Shown here: piece by piece, positions 46,301-56,432 of the stretch | Layout: each line of letters opens with the position of its first letter | Numbering within the stretch: the stretch's first letter is position 1 | NCBI GenBank assembly: GCA_903813345.2 | Contig: CAIIXF020000008.1 | Span: 1,251,341 to 1,315,340, forward strand | Direction: 5' to 3' | Length of the DNA stretch: 64,000 nucleotides | Origin: Owenia fusiformis | Taxonomy: Eukaryota > Annelida > Polychaeta > Sabellida > Oweniidae | The notes under the pieces: generated by a model | The model's database searches: none | What the model saw: only the letters and a program-made list of their open reading frames with translations | What the model was told of the DNA's origin: nothing | Program-made: the position numbers and the translations under genes

Positions 46301-46914
46301 GGGATTCAGCAATAAATAAATAAAAAAAACAATAGGCACTAATTTATTAGATGTAATTTTAATTGATGTTTTAATTTGTGCATTATCCAGAATGGCATCT
46401 GAAAATTCCTTGGTAACGCAAAGCCCAATTAAGGCAACCTGATTTTGAGAATTACTTTGCATCACAGGCCCGTTGCCAGGATTTGCCATGGGGGGGGGGG
46501 TCAGTTTTCAAAAATTTCCAGGGGGGGTTCACATTTGACAATTTTGGCCCAAATATGGCTAAAATTACTTGAGAAGTGCTCAAAATGGTAAAAAAACTGC
46601 ATGATTTTGAAAGAATTTTTGTGCTACGGGCCTGCATCACCTGCCATTAACTTGTAATTATATACATATATGTTATATGATTAATGATTGCTTTCCATCT
46701 AGAACCACCAGAGTCATTCGATGCCTGCAATGTGAGGCAATGTGAGGCCACTGAAAATCTCATTCTCTTTGGTGATGACATACTCCTGATCTTCTATTAA
46801 GATTATATTACCTGAAACTGGTGAAAATCCTAATTCATCCATGGATACATTTGGGGAACTTGTATTGGATTCATTACGCTTTTTCTTTCTCTTTGAAGGG
46901 GTCTTAGTCGCCAT
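25129..46914 (-). CDS. CINP: CINP, cyclin-dependent kinase 2-interacting protein
   Basis: CINP binds CDK2 and CDC7 and the ATR partner ATRIP in vertebrates, acting at replication origins and in checkpoint signalling. Exons on the - strand: 46914-46812 (proposed first), 26959-26797, 26631-26523, 25773-25641 and 25325-25129; together 705 nt with consistent phases, 234 residues (the human protein is 212). Family blocks are IIKDGAANWHNLIDKWNKLN, ELQELCLKLE, GVSELEEYTS and SSWLHQPYIPDS with the end LLMESMLVDTGLR. The last four exons are secure from similarity to human CINP. The first exon (MATKTPSKRKKKRNES, a basic stretch) is inferred from its ATG, a CAG|GTAATA donor and matching phase. Intron 1 would be 19.9 kb and full of transposons; intron 3 carries an insertion that duplicated a splice donor. 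Confidence 0.88.
25420..25475 (-). mobile_element. Fragment of Helitron-like 5' end
   Basis: Read on the - strand: GAAGTTC, AGGGATATAGAGAAGCC and GTCTGTCCATCTGTC, the 5' hairpin and microsatellite of the family seen complete at 33925-34671. It is truncated and lies in a CINP intron. Confidence 0.45.
25641..25773 (-). CDS. CINP: CINP exon 4
   Basis: It begins after TTTTTGCAG (phase 0) and ends TTCA|GTACGT (phase 1). It encodes KGVVKKMSGLTQQFIGVSEL and EPLFQTLTSVQF, aligning with the human KGICELENY...PPLFHTW region. Confidence 0.9.
25914..26533. mobile_element. Insertion with 42-bp direct repeats over a CINP donor
   Basis: A 42-bp sequence occurs identically at 25914-25955 and 26492-26533. 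It includes the last 11 bases of CINP exon 3, its donor ATG|GTGAGT and the first intron bases. Between the copies lie 536 bp containing a retroelement-like reading frame on the + strand. This is an insertion with an unusually long target duplication, or a repair-driven duplication. Confidence 0.7.
26119..26491 (+). pseudogene. Truncated retroelement gag-like frame
   Basis: The frame starts MEETITEDSNPGKRCTKCRN and has a Cys-Cys-His-Cys cluster (CTKCRNLIRGHIGPYGIKC) followed by a helical, possibly coiled-coil part. I judge it retroelement-related only by resemblance to N-terminal zinc motifs of gag-like proteins. It shows no similarity to the gag of the Ngaro-type element in this window. It is cut at the 3' end, where reading runs into duplicated CINP DNA. 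About 160 bp of the insert's own leader precede the ATG. Confidence 0.45.
26523..26631 (-). CDS. CINP: CINP exon 3
   Basis: It starts after TTCATTCAG (phase 2 in) and ends ATG|GTGAGT (phase 0). It encodes YEAKEGADGGQLSVPPPDGA and ELQELCLKLETVVNSM; the ELxxLCxxL pattern matches the human EELEKLCEEL helix. Confidence 0.88.
26797..26959 (-). CDS. CINP: CINP exon 2
   Basis: It begins after GATGTTTCAG (phase 1 in) and ends AT|GTGAGT (phase 2). It encodes NPRIIKDGAANWHNLIDKWN and LNDQGLAIVNDIANRRLAV, the best match to human CINP (RKIKDNAADWHNLILKWETLND). Confidence 0.93.
26960..28100 (-). other. CINP intron 1, proximal part
   Basis: No exon is seen. Contents: a lone mariner-type end (about 27121-27131), C-rich tracts at 27366-27410 and 27762-27775, and at 27779-27797 an end like that of the foldback element at 51409 (CCATTTTGTACGATCACCGG). 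From about 27985 a diverged copy of the palindromic family below. Confidence 0.4.
28101..28634. repeat. 534-bp palindrome with ~250-bp arms
   Basis: The arms 28101-28349 and 28384-28634 are colinear inverted copies around a 34-bp spacer. Each arm contains a smaller perfect hairpin, GTTACCAAAACG-AAC-CGTTTTGGTAAC on the left (28126-28152) and its counterpart at 28583-28609. Related single copies lie at about 27985-28100 and 45121-45330. It is a foldback transposon or an inverted duplication of a MITE. The 104-codon frame over the left arm is not credible as a gene. Confidence 0.75.
28745..29962 (-). repeat. Helitron-like core units in reverse orientation
   Basis: GGCCACCTTAACATTTACC, CTGATCAG and ATTTTAGGACGGAAAATCC recur about every 160 bp. 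They are the complement of the tandem core at 4411-5250. The block is degraded and is interrupted by the MITE at 28979-29527. Confidence 0.6.
28979..29527. mobile_element. 549-bp MITE inserted in Helitron-like units
   Basis: The ends CCCCTATCACACC and GGTGTGATAGTAGGG extend inward as a >20-bp inverted repeat including AAACTAGTT. TAAC (28975-28978 and 29528-29531) flanks both sides, and host sequence resumes as TTAACATTTACCC, so the insertion point is readable. The interior has two diverged copies of a ~120-bp unit. There is no coding sequence; a TAA core duplication would fit PIF/Harbinger. Confidence 0.6.
30071..31910. mobile_element. MULE-like DNA transposon, 1.84 kb, 9-bp TSD
   Basis: The ends are long inverted repeats: GGTTATAATGAAAACACGCG at the left, its complement CGCGTGTTTTCATTATAACC at the right, continuing into CGCTACGCGCTAACGCGC runs. 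AAAATGACC stands at 30062-30070 and again at 31911-31919, a perfect 9-bp target duplication as in Mutator-like elements. Removing the element rejoins host sequence. No transposase frame is visible. A small MITE lies inside it. Confidence 0.75.
30951..31113. mobile_element. CAGGCCCG-type MITE, 163 bp
   Basis: The ends CAGGCCCGTAGCCAG and CTGGCTACGGGC are inverted. A further internal palindrome GAGCTGGGGGAGCGGAGCTC lies near the left end. It is the same family as 46465-46634 and is nested in the MULE-like element. Confidence 0.6.
32303..32810 (-). mobile_element. 508-bp MITE-like element, copy 2
   Basis: It has GGAGAGGTTAAGCT and AGCTTAACCTCTCC termini. ATT on each side (32300-32302 and 32811-32813) looks like a 3-bp target duplication, and the host reads through as GAGTTATT-GCCCGGACGG. 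It is the inverted partner of 490-997, 31.3 kb away. Confidence 0.75.
33605..33630. repeat. Perfect 26-nt palindrome
   Basis: The half-site TTTTGGGTAGACT is followed directly by its complement. It lies at the junction of satellite unit 1 and the LINE tail. Confidence 0.7.
33639..33924 (+). pseudogene. 5'-truncated LINE, 3' end with poly(A)
   Basis: A 70-codon open end (33639-33848) includes KFLNYFVSVITYTIYKVYLG and EIAIGKDVFYPQFWKICDTI before TAA, the style of the C-terminal tail of non-LTR reverse transcriptases. It is followed by AATAAA and an A-rich AAATAAATAAAT tail. The upstream part is missing, as usual for LINE copies. The assignment rests on resemblance and the tail. Confidence 0.5.
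33925..34671 (-). mobile_element. Helitron-like element, 747 bp, intact ends
   Basis: On the - strand it starts A|TCCCAACGAAC, folds into a 5' hairpin (ATCCC..GGGAT, CGAAC/GTTCG), then GACGGATGGACTG microsatellite, a body with GGCCGCCATCTTG-type words, and ends GGGATTTGCTACTC-loop-GAGTTGCCGTTATCTAG|T. The A|T target, TC start and CTAG end are the canonical Helitron borders. Its relative in the opposite orientation is at 47454-48205. It is non-coding and contains a palindrome around CCCCCATACACGGCCCCTGG. Confidence 0.7.
39008..39224 (+). repeat. Ngaro split repeat A1
   Basis: Begins ATAGATTTTCTAACG right after host TATAA. Identical to A2, so little time has passed since insertion. It should contain the promoter. 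Confidence 0.9.
39251..39961 (+). CDS. Ngaro ORF1, gag-like protein
   Basis: 236 codons from ATG in good context (CAAAATGG). The N-terminal half is charged and helical (LDKKLNTLKREIKEDTKQMT), the C-terminal half rich in Arg, Gln, Asn and Gly, with a zinc knuckle CRNCSQTGHWARDC (Cx2Cx4Hx4C) at about residues 197-210 for nucleic-acid binding. The ORF2 frame already overlaps its 3' end, so ORF2 would be reached by frameshifting or reinitiation. The assignment rests on the knuckle and on position 5' of RT. Confidence 0.85.
   Translation: MAHEQMPQIVDILETLLDKKLNTLKREIKEDTKQMTKKAKTETKLTKKGNQKQFDHNVEVLDVMKDVKDLLADREQEAAAKLDEGIALISYRNKCIQIADDSTLGWAAVEEYMKDEYASDSDDDKKIRSARVNAGRKAREKKITVRTGSRNNQRESFNFSRNGQDRGNQQSGRWQERQQRQWNSNFNSGSYYNGRSRANDVCRNCSQTGHWARDCKQGASFQQTSYDSSSQKNNRS
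39900..41893 (+). pseudogene. Ngaro ORF2, reverse transcriptase-RNase H, frame broken
   Basis: Reads through two frames. The first part (to 40361) has FWGEIGASQYVVNTIKHGYR and RLVLDLRHVNPFINLD; the second (open from 40334) carries FDIKNGYHHL (first catalytic Asp), LPFGISTGG and FLDDG (the catalytic Asp pair, F in place of Y). RNase H follows: VVYSDASNSGCGG, STWRELMG and FTDNKN supply D, E and D, then EWVPREHNVLADEISK. The end (GPFTVDRFADVHNTKLPRF...WLVPP) is typical of DIRS-type polyproteins. The break between 40334 and 40361 fits a single-base indel; the second part has no ATG near its start. The start of the ORF is uncertain. Confidence 0.88.
41989..43047 (+). CDS. Ngaro ORF3, tyrosine recombinase
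   Basis: About 350 codons, open from 41989 to TAA. The N-terminal core-binding part includes VTKYSAGFEKFKNWCNALGL. The catalytic part shows the family residues: Arg in AFAGFFRFDEMSRL, His-x-x-Arg in HSLRSGGATKAAN, His in KAHGRW and the nucleophilic Tyr in DGYV near the end. It would join the circular DNA form to the target without target duplication. There is no in-frame ATG before the conserved region (next at about 42325), and TGTATTTTCAG at 42004-42014 looks like a 3' splice site, so translation from a spliced message is possible. Confidence 0.9.
   Translation, partial: SVSSNVFSGYSDTVFNSKAWTDVTDVCSKQGELKDFPNKLKDFAIRSREPNTVTKYSAGFEKFKNWCNALGLQFLPANHIHVSIYLLSIFQNSNQSYSQVISAKYSIAWAHNMACIDNPCEHNMVKLVTEGSLRLSSKKVSKKAPITVKHLEDIIDKFAGENASVLELRTATFMILAFAGFFRFDEMSRLKFTDVSFKEYYIDIFVEKSKTDCYRNGANVLIAKSNNKTCPVSLLQRYMRELGVNSQTDKFIFGALSFFKSKRKHQLKECNKPISYTTCRDMVKAALDKIGVDSKVYGLHSLRSGGATKAANAGVSDRLFKAHGRWRSETAKDGYVESDISQRLSVTLSLGL
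43109..43197 (+). repeat. Ngaro split repeat B1
   Basis: Starts ATACTCGCCCACAAGGCC and ends TTTACTTAA, directly joined to A2. One base differs from B2. Confidence 0.88.
43198..43414 (+). repeat. Ngaro split repeat A2
   Basis: Identical to A1. The TTAA|ATAG junction with B1 is where the circular intermediate is rebuilt in the Ngaro replication model. Confidence 0.9.
43831..44110 (+). repeat. GCTGTCGGTCAGC motif cluster between A2 and B2
   Basis: GCTGTCGGTCAGC (a 4-bp stem GCTG/CAGC around TCGGT) occurs five times. The first three are in 23-bp tandem with TTAGTATAAC or TTGGTTAC spacers, the fourth and fifth further apart. Two longer units share ACTACGCCTTTAC, TATTGCTCAGA and CAAAATATT. The segment is non-coding and within the element. 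Confidence 0.85.
44206..44294 (+). repeat. Ngaro split repeat B2
   Basis: The right end of the element; after TTTACTTAA the interrupted satellite resumes at GTAAACTTTCC. AATAAA lies just upstream (about 44196). Confidence 0.88.
44295..44720. repeat. Satellite unit resumed after the Ngaro insertion
   Basis: Continues satellite unit 4 from the exact base where 39007 stops, then becomes a shortened, rearranged end of the array. Confidence 0.7.
44721..46464. other. CINP intron 1, distal part
   Basis: No exon is seen. It contains a relative of the palindrome family (45121-45330), a CTCF-like 12-mer at 45370-45381 and degraded Helitron-like core units in reverse orientation (45740-45990). Confidence 0.45.
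46465..46634. mobile_element. CAGGCCCG-type MITE, 170 bp, with TSD
   Basis: The ends CAGGCCCG and CGGGCCTG are perfect 8-bp inverted repeats. CATCA precedes the left end and follows the right end, a 5-bp target duplication. Non-coding; relatives at 30951 and 7734. Confidence 0.65.
46812..46914 (-). CDS. CINP: Proposed CINP first exon
   Basis: ATG at 46914 opens MATKTPSKRKKKRNESNTSS and continues to a consensus donor CAG|GTAATA at 46812/46811, phase 1, which fits the phase of the acceptor at 26959. Without splicing, the frame runs on to a stop at 46714. A Lys/Arg-rich stretch suits a nuclear protein. The link to CINP is inferred from phase, strand and length. Confidence 0.5.
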
Positions 46915-47111
46915 GTTATAGATTACACTTTGAAGCTGTTCTATATTATGCTGTACAGGATAGATGTCAAGTATAGTCATAGAGGTCTCATTATAGATTT
47001 AAGATGAGCCAAGTCACATATAGTCATGATTCTGGTTACACCTGAAGTAAAACAAAATGAGATTATTCTGTAGTCTAAATAGATACTTGACTCTATATTT
47101 AATTTTTGGCC

Positions 47112-47280
47112 GTGCCTGGAGAGCCTTAGAATTTAAGGCTCTCTAGCCAAATGGGTTACCAAAATGCTAAAGAGCCTTAAATTTTAAGGTTCTTTAGCAA
47201 TTCAGCTAATGGGCCTTAAATTTTAAGGCTCTTTAGCATTTTGATAGCCAATTTCGCTAGAGAGCCTTAAGGGAATTTTA
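47112..47280. repeat. Nested palindrome cluster, GAGCCTTAAA core
   Basis: Four GAGCCTTAA-type hairpins follow each other; one (47166-47198) pairs 16 bases with one mismatch, and two are arms of a larger ~36-bp inverted repeat. Copies recur near 49366 and 50408. Confidence 0.8.
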
Positions 47281-47453
47281 GGTGACAGAAATGACAAAAT
47301 ATTGCTTCTGGGACGAGATCAAAAGCAGTGGCGTAGCGTCATATACGCATAAAACGCCATAGCGTACTCTCAACATTTAGAGAAGAGTGAATTTTTCAGA
47401 TTGAAATGACCCACGTTTGATATTCTGAAGTAATGGCCTAACATATTTTATTA

Positions 47454-48205
47454 TCCCAACGAACGAAGTTCGGTAGGGATATAGTGAAGCCCTCCGTCCG
47501 TCCGTCCGTCAGTCCGTCCGTCCGTCCGGAAGATAACTCAAATACTAGTAGACGGATTTTCTTCATATTTAGTGGAAAGATGTATATTGGTGAATAGTTT
47601 TACGCAAAATTTTTTTTTCAAGATGGCCGCCGCTTTAAAAATGACGGGACTTTTTCGCAAAAATCATAAATTTTTCATTCTAAACCAAAGTAATTAATAT
47701 TATTGTTTGAAATTTTGGTAGTATATTCACAACATTTATTTATTTCACATATATTCTGTGTTTTTCATCCTGACCCCCAGGGGCCGTGTATGGGGGGTCA
47801 GGAAAACAGAAATTTTTGCTAATTTTTAGATCTTTCTAAAGTATAGCTTTATTATACTCAAATGAAAGGCAATTAAGAGTAGATTGCAAATATTGTATCT
47901 TTTTTCTGATTCGAGCCTCGTAAAATTCAAAATGGCCGTCTAATGTACGATTTCGCAATAATTTTTCGATCCCTTCAAATTATGGCTATATTATACTCAA
48001 ATTGAAGGATTTTTGGAGTAGATCACAATTATGGTATTATTTTTCAGATTTGTACCTCAGAAAGTTCAAAATGGCTGCTTAGCAGGAATTCGCAATTCTA
48101 AAATCTTATTTTTTCAATTTTAACCAAAGTAATGAGTATAATTGATTGGAATTCGATAATTGATATTTTGTTCGTTGGGATTTGCTACTCTGCGGAGTTG
48201 CCATT
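47454..48205 (+). mobile_element. Helitron-like element, opposite copy of 33925-34671
   Basis: Starts A|TCCCAACGAACGAAG with the 5' hairpin, then a clean CCGT microsatellite, body words matching 33925-34671 in reverse, and TTGGGATTTGCTACTC-loop-GAGTTGCC at the 3' side. The terminal CTAG is not preserved, so the 3' limit is approximate. Confidence 0.65.
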
Positions 48206-49026
48206 ATTAATCCATTTTTTGGAGTCGAAATTTCGTATTTTAAAACGCCCCAGAACGCTTCAAATGCAATCTCTTTTCAAATTTTCTTGGGGGAAAGAAC
48301 CCCCCTCAAAGCTTGTTCGCTTCGCTCACTCGTGGCGTACACTCATAAAATACCCACGCTACGCCACAGAAAAGACTTTGACTATTCTTTACCCAACCTA
48401 TTATGTAATTTAATAATCAGCACACATATACATACCATATTAAGCAGATATCGGACAAATTCATAAAGAAAATATTTTTGATCGATAAAATCACTGATTA
48501 TTAAGGTCTTCTCTGAGGTCCGCGAAGATGAAGAAGAAAAATTATAAAGATTTCAGTCATTTCGTCTTTGCCGTCGATTTTATTCATATGGTTATTTAAA
48601 TCTTCTAATGCTTACTATGACTTCTATTAGTACTGTTTTGACTTCCCCACTTCATAAATAAACATTATCACTTTTTGCTCGACTCATAAATTTACTTCCG
48701 GTCTACCGAGAGAAATATAAGTTCTCAGAACCTTTTCAATCCTCAGTCTAAAGAACGGACCGTTCATGCATGTATCGAAAATATGTCTCTGGCTCACCAG
48801 AAAAGGTGTAAGACCAGGCAATCACGTATATAGCCAGAAAAATGTTATTTTTTACCATTTTATCCACTATAAATCGCAACGTCTGTTTAGTAAAGATTTT
48901 GATGTATAGACATTAGACAGTGATGGATTGGAGGCTAGGATAAAAATGTTGTTGTGTAAGCCGCTGTTTCCTCGATCGGCAGTTCACCTCTTGTACTGTA
49001 AATTTTCTTTGTGCTATCTCATGTGC

Positions 49027-49347
49027 TTAGATTCTCACTTGTGAGGAAACTATTATGCACAAATATCTCGTCACGTGAAAAATTCTAAAAACAGCATTGA
49101 AATCTAATGGGCAATAGATTTGTGATGTCCCTGGACTGATGTCCCTGCATTCACGATAAACTGCGTCAAGGTGTGCTGTATCTAGAAGAAACAAGATCCT
49201 TTTTATCCCCAGGTCTTCATCATACTTTTGCCATCTTAAAATGGGATTCCCTGTATTCTCGTGACTATAGCAAAGCCAATACAAGTGATTAATTTCATTC
49301 AACACTGATGATTGAGCGATGGAGCAAGCCCAAGAAGACGATAACAT
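49027..49347 (-). CDS. Uncharacterised 106-codon frame
   Basis: An ATG-initiated frame with mixed composition (includes RWQKYDEDLGIKRILFLLDT and AHLDAVYRECRDISPG). No family is recognised and no splice partner is clear. It lies in the transposon-rich CINP/RBKS spacer, so it may be a relic of an element or chance. Confidence 0.2.
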   Translation of the reverse strand: MLSSSWACSIAQSSVLNEINHLYWLCYSHENTGNPILRWQKYDEDLGIKRILFLLDTAHLDAVYRECRDISPGTSQIYCPLDFNAVFRIFHVTRYLCIIVSSQVRI

Positions 49348-49356
49348 GGATTATAA

Positions 49357-50420
49357 ACACAAAGGCTCTCTAGCTAAAACCACAGGCAATGGAACATAGA
49401 AATAATCCCCCCTCCCCACTCTCTGTACATAAGTAAATAAAACAGGAACTTATCGGAGAAACTTGACCCCGCTGTATCCTCGTTGCATCTCACCTCCTAT
49501 TGCATGGAAGTCTCTAAAATTTACAGATAATATAAATAAATACCTTATGTACGAATTAGTCCACTCGTAGATAAATGTTAATTCTGAGAGTGGAAGTATA
49601 GCCGGCCTTTTTGTGACCTACCTGCGGTCACGACAAATCGACGTCCAACTGCCATCTTGTTTACCTCGCAGTCGGCCAATCAAATGACAGCGATTATTAA
49701 TTAAAAGTGTTTAATTAAAATACGCACTCAATTAAACTTTTGTACACACATTTATTCTTTTAGTATTTTTTAAAGAAGAATTCGATACAAATTTGATTTT
49801 TAACGGCCTAAATATTCGAACGGTCACTCATTTAAAGGTCTGACGATTGACCAATCAAATCACCAATAATTTTAAGTCCGGAATGTCACAACGATATTTT
49901 GAATTCCAAATTTCTACAATGTCAAAAATAACAAATATTAGATGGAAGACGTATCAAAACCAGACATGACTTATAATTCATAATCACTTTAGAACACCCG
50001 ATCTATTTAAAGCCACAAATCCATTGTACAAGTCTCACTTGTAGTTATTTTCAAATAAAATAAAATAATGAAATAGTGTGACACTTGTCGTGGATATGAT
50101 AGATGTTGCTGTTGGTGGCCGCCGAAATGTGGTGAATCCAAAACGGTCAATTTTTTCGTCACAATTTTTCAGTATAACTAGGTTGAGTTCGTATTGGTAA
50201 GTAACTATAAATCGTATTCAATGTATAATCTTTGCATAGGTATGAAAAATACGGAATGACAACCCTCAGTAGCAGTAATATGACTGGCAAAAAAACTGGG
50301 TCAAGTTTCTACGATAAGTTCCTGTTTTATTTACTTATGTACAGAGAGTGGGGGGGGGATTATTTCTATGTTCCATTGCCTGTGGCCAAAACACTATGTT
50401 CACAGCTAAAGAGCCTTAAA
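49357..50420. repeat. Inverted repeat with ~115-bp arms
   Basis: The left arm (about 49357-49478: CCACAGGCAATGGAAC, ACTCTCTGTACATAAG, AAACAGGAACTTATCG) returns inverted at about 50293-50420. About 815 bp lie between, including a CpG-bearing segment at 49620-49680. Confidence 0.75.
49622..49655 (-). promoter_or_regulatory. Possible alternative 5' exon or leader for CINP
   Basis: On the - strand, ATGGCAGTTGGACGTCGATT runs to a strong donor GCAG|GTAGGT (phase 1, MAVGRRFVVTA). The phase would fit CINP exon 2. An acceptor TTTTACTTCAG near 47044 could instead make it a leader exon upstream of the proposed exon 1. This is speculative, based only on splice signals. Confidence 0.2.
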
Positions 50421-50441
50421 TTTTAAGGTACTCCAGACACT

Positions 50442-50780
50442 TCGTTAATTTTTTAGTCTAAAATTAAAATTTCAATCTATTTTTTATCTTTTTCGCTTGC
50501 ACTTGGAATACAGGTGGAATTTGGATGTCTTTTTATTCAGCAAAATTATACACATGTACATAACAGTTAAATGATCTGCTAATTACCTGCCAAAATATGC
50601 GGATATATCTTCGATAATCAAAATCAAAATGCTTTTGCTTACTTTTGTTTTCTGTGCGAGAACATTCAACCCACTGTTGGAATTATTTCGCTACGGCGAG
50701 TAAAGTTCAAGGTCAACTCATTAGACACGCCCACATTTTAGTTTCTCTTTCTACATACATTTCCATATTGAAAGACTAAA
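50442..50780 (+). promoter_or_regulatory. Upstream region of RBKS
   Basis: Holds TCAAGGTCA at 50707-50715, the consensus of ERR/SF1-type nuclear receptors, and CACGCCCAC nearby, a KLF/Sp-like word. Both are short and may be chance. No TATA box is evident at a fitting distance from the ATG. Confidence 0.25.
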
Positions 50781-53828
<3,048 letters not shown>

Positions 53829-55246
53829 GTAGGTTTCATCAGGGTTACATATTTATCATATTGGAAATTCCTGATCTCTGTGATATGAAAATGTTAATTA
53901 TCATCTTGATGTCAGACATTATTTGAGGTTACATTATTTATTATATTTCTCCATGTATCATATGAGACAGTTATAATGAATGAGCATTTGACTTTTTGGA
54001 AAACCATTGTATATGCCTTTTTCAATACAAACTCTGCTGGGGCATTTCTCCTTTCTTGAAATTTATGAAAAAATCATTTGGAAATAGGCCATTGTGACAA
54101 GTACAGGTGTACCAGATGCCATTGGATTTTCTTTTCCATGGAGTTGTTATTTTCTACTTTTCACCAGGAAATTATTCATCCAATAATTAGAAGGAAAAAG
54201 AAAATGCATATTAAAATCTATTCCTCATCACAAATCTAAATGAAATGTTGGTCCATTTTCTTTATTTTGTTACATGAGGCCACAAGAAATAGACATCACA
54301 TCAATTAATGTTTAGTTATACAATCTAAATATTTATTTAATTTTTATTAGCCTACAGTACTTCCAAATAAAAAGTAATGCAATGGGTTGAAATTACTTAC
54401 ACTAGTTTTGCAGACTAATAGTATGGCAGATATAGTAACAGTTATAATACATAGCATCCCAAAAGTTACACCTTTAGTAATTTATATAGTATTCATCAAT
54501 AATACTTATCCCAAGTAGCTGTTCATGTAGCTATGTCACACAAGGCTTAAGAGTAATATTTTAATCAATAAATTACAATAGGCGTAACTTTACTTCTTGG
54601 ACACCCTGTATATCATGATTGGATTCAGAACATGGACAATTCATGAGATATATTCTTATCTACTTGAACAGAATAACTGTACATCCATATCTTTCTTATA
54701 TTCCTTGTCATTCAGTTCAACATTTTCTTCTCTTATTGCAAGATTATTATCATACTTGTACATTTAGTTAATACTTGTGTTTTCTGCTTCACATACATGC
54801 ACCGATACCAATGTTTGTCATATGAAGCTCACTCAGTTAATATTATTCAAGCCATTATTAATTTCATTGGTATCAAGCTCACTTGGGTTCATCTTAGATA
54901 CACTAAGTATATATTTTATGTTCCATTGCCATATTTACATGACCACTTTCAACATTATCTGGTCTATAATTCTCCATTTCAAAGTGTATCAGTCTTTAGC
55001 ATTGTGCATTTTGTTTGTCAATGGCATTAACACTGCTTTTGCTTTTGTTGTATGAGCTTCATCTATGTTTCTGACTTCATTGTTAATATAATTGTTCTGT
55101 TCTGTTCTGCTGCTCTGTTCTGTTCTTAAATGATGTATCTCTGGGTTTTCAGTTCATCAGGTCGGTGTGTCCTGCAATGACAAAATGAATGAAGAACATT
55201 TTTAATATGTGAAGTTTAGTTTCAAGGTGCATTCTTTTTCTTTTTA
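53829..55246 (+). other. RBKS intron 5 or flank, no exon seen
   Basis: Searched for the FNPAP and NESE motifs of ribokinase without success. A region at about 54455-54620 ends GGACACCCTGTATATC, a Tc1/mariner-type end, so it is partly MITE-derived. Confidence 0.4.
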
Positions 55247-56172
55247 CAGGGTGGTCAAAAATTGCACCCCTGTTTTCCCCCATATCTTTGTCATTTTCTC
55301 CCTGATATTTGGCACACGTGTACATTCATACAATTTCGAACATCAACATGAACATCGGACTGATAATTTCAATGTTACAGCACTTTAAACAACATGCCCC
55401 AGTTGACAAATACCGTGCTGTAGGCAAACCTGCACACATTTTCCAAAGTTGTCAATGAACTGCATCCCTCAGCAAGTACTGTATGGCCTGAATGACACAT
55501 GTGTTCTCATTTTTGAGGTCTGGTGTTGTTCTGCTGTTATTCTCATACACTCTATATTTGGGGTATCCCACTGGTAAAAGTTAAATGGGGCCATATCTGG
55601 GCTATGGGGTGCCTATTCATTATTTGTTGTCCTGCTGATGATGTGGTTATTGAAGCAGTCCCAAAGTCATTCTAGTGCATCATTGGCTATATGGGACATG
55701 GGTCTGTTGCTGACTATCGATCCCCCTGAGTTTACCTAAAGCCCCCCCCCCCCTCCCAGAACTTCCTGAGAATCACAATATAGCGTTCGATGTTGACAGT
55801 TGCATTTTTGTTAGCATCTTCAAAGGCAAAGGATGTATTGAGTATAAACTAAACTGTGCATCTGTCTGTGTGAAGGTGCCTCTCCCCTACACTTCATCAA
55901 GTGCTTGGCTCCCCAAGAAAACACAATTGTTAGAGTTTACCAGGGTATCAAGTTGGAAATGGAGTTCATCTGAATACCAGACCAGTTCAGACAGCCCAAA
56001 AGTGGCCATCTGGGGCATGCTGTTCAAAATGCTGTGATATTGTGACTATGGTTATGAAATAGGCTGGTAAGAAATTGAATGATGTACAAATGTGCTAGAT
56101 ATCAGGGAGTAATTTCCTAAAACAACAAAGATATGAGGAAAAGTCAGGGTTGGCATTTTTTTGACCACCCTG
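55247..56172 (-). mobile_element. Mariner/IS630-type transposon, degenerate
   Basis: The ends CAGGGTGGTCAAAAA and TTTTTTGACCACCCTG are flanked by TA (55245-55246 and 56173-56174). The - strand keeps shreds of a transposase in shifted frames: WYSDELHFQLDTLVN with NNCVFLG, and APHSPDMAPFNFYQWDTPN, corresponding to the DE-rich block and the SPDLxPxDFxLW block of the family. Stops and shifts throughout mean it is inactive. Confidence 0.7.
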
Positions 56173-56432
56173 TATATGATCCTTAATGTGCAAAAATTAA
56201 ATCTAGTCAATATAAAAATCTGAACAGTCTTAAACTCTCTTCATCAATAGTTATTGATACAAACCCACTTTTCTTTGAATTTACAACTGATAAATGATTG
56301 CTCACATAGCACATGCTTAGAAATGTTCTTTTTCAAATTGGTGATCATGATATTCCATGCAATAAACATATATTACTGTATATATTATTACTTTTCATAA
56401 TTGCCATTAATATTCAGTTTAAAGAACTTACT

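Larger units (their letters stand above)
47112..50441. mobile_element. Possible composite transposon between CINP and RBKS
   Basis: The left edge GTGCCTGGAGAGCCTTAGAA and the right edge, read in reverse (GTGTCTGGAGTACCTTAAAA), agree and both continue into TTTAAGGCTCT..TAGC, suggesting terminal inverted repeats of a 3.3-kb unit. Inside lie a palindrome cluster, a Helitron-like element, a 106-codon frame and an internal inverted repeat. A 9-bp TTAATTTTT occurs outside both edges but slightly offset. It could equally be several related foldback copies side by side. Confidence 0.35.
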
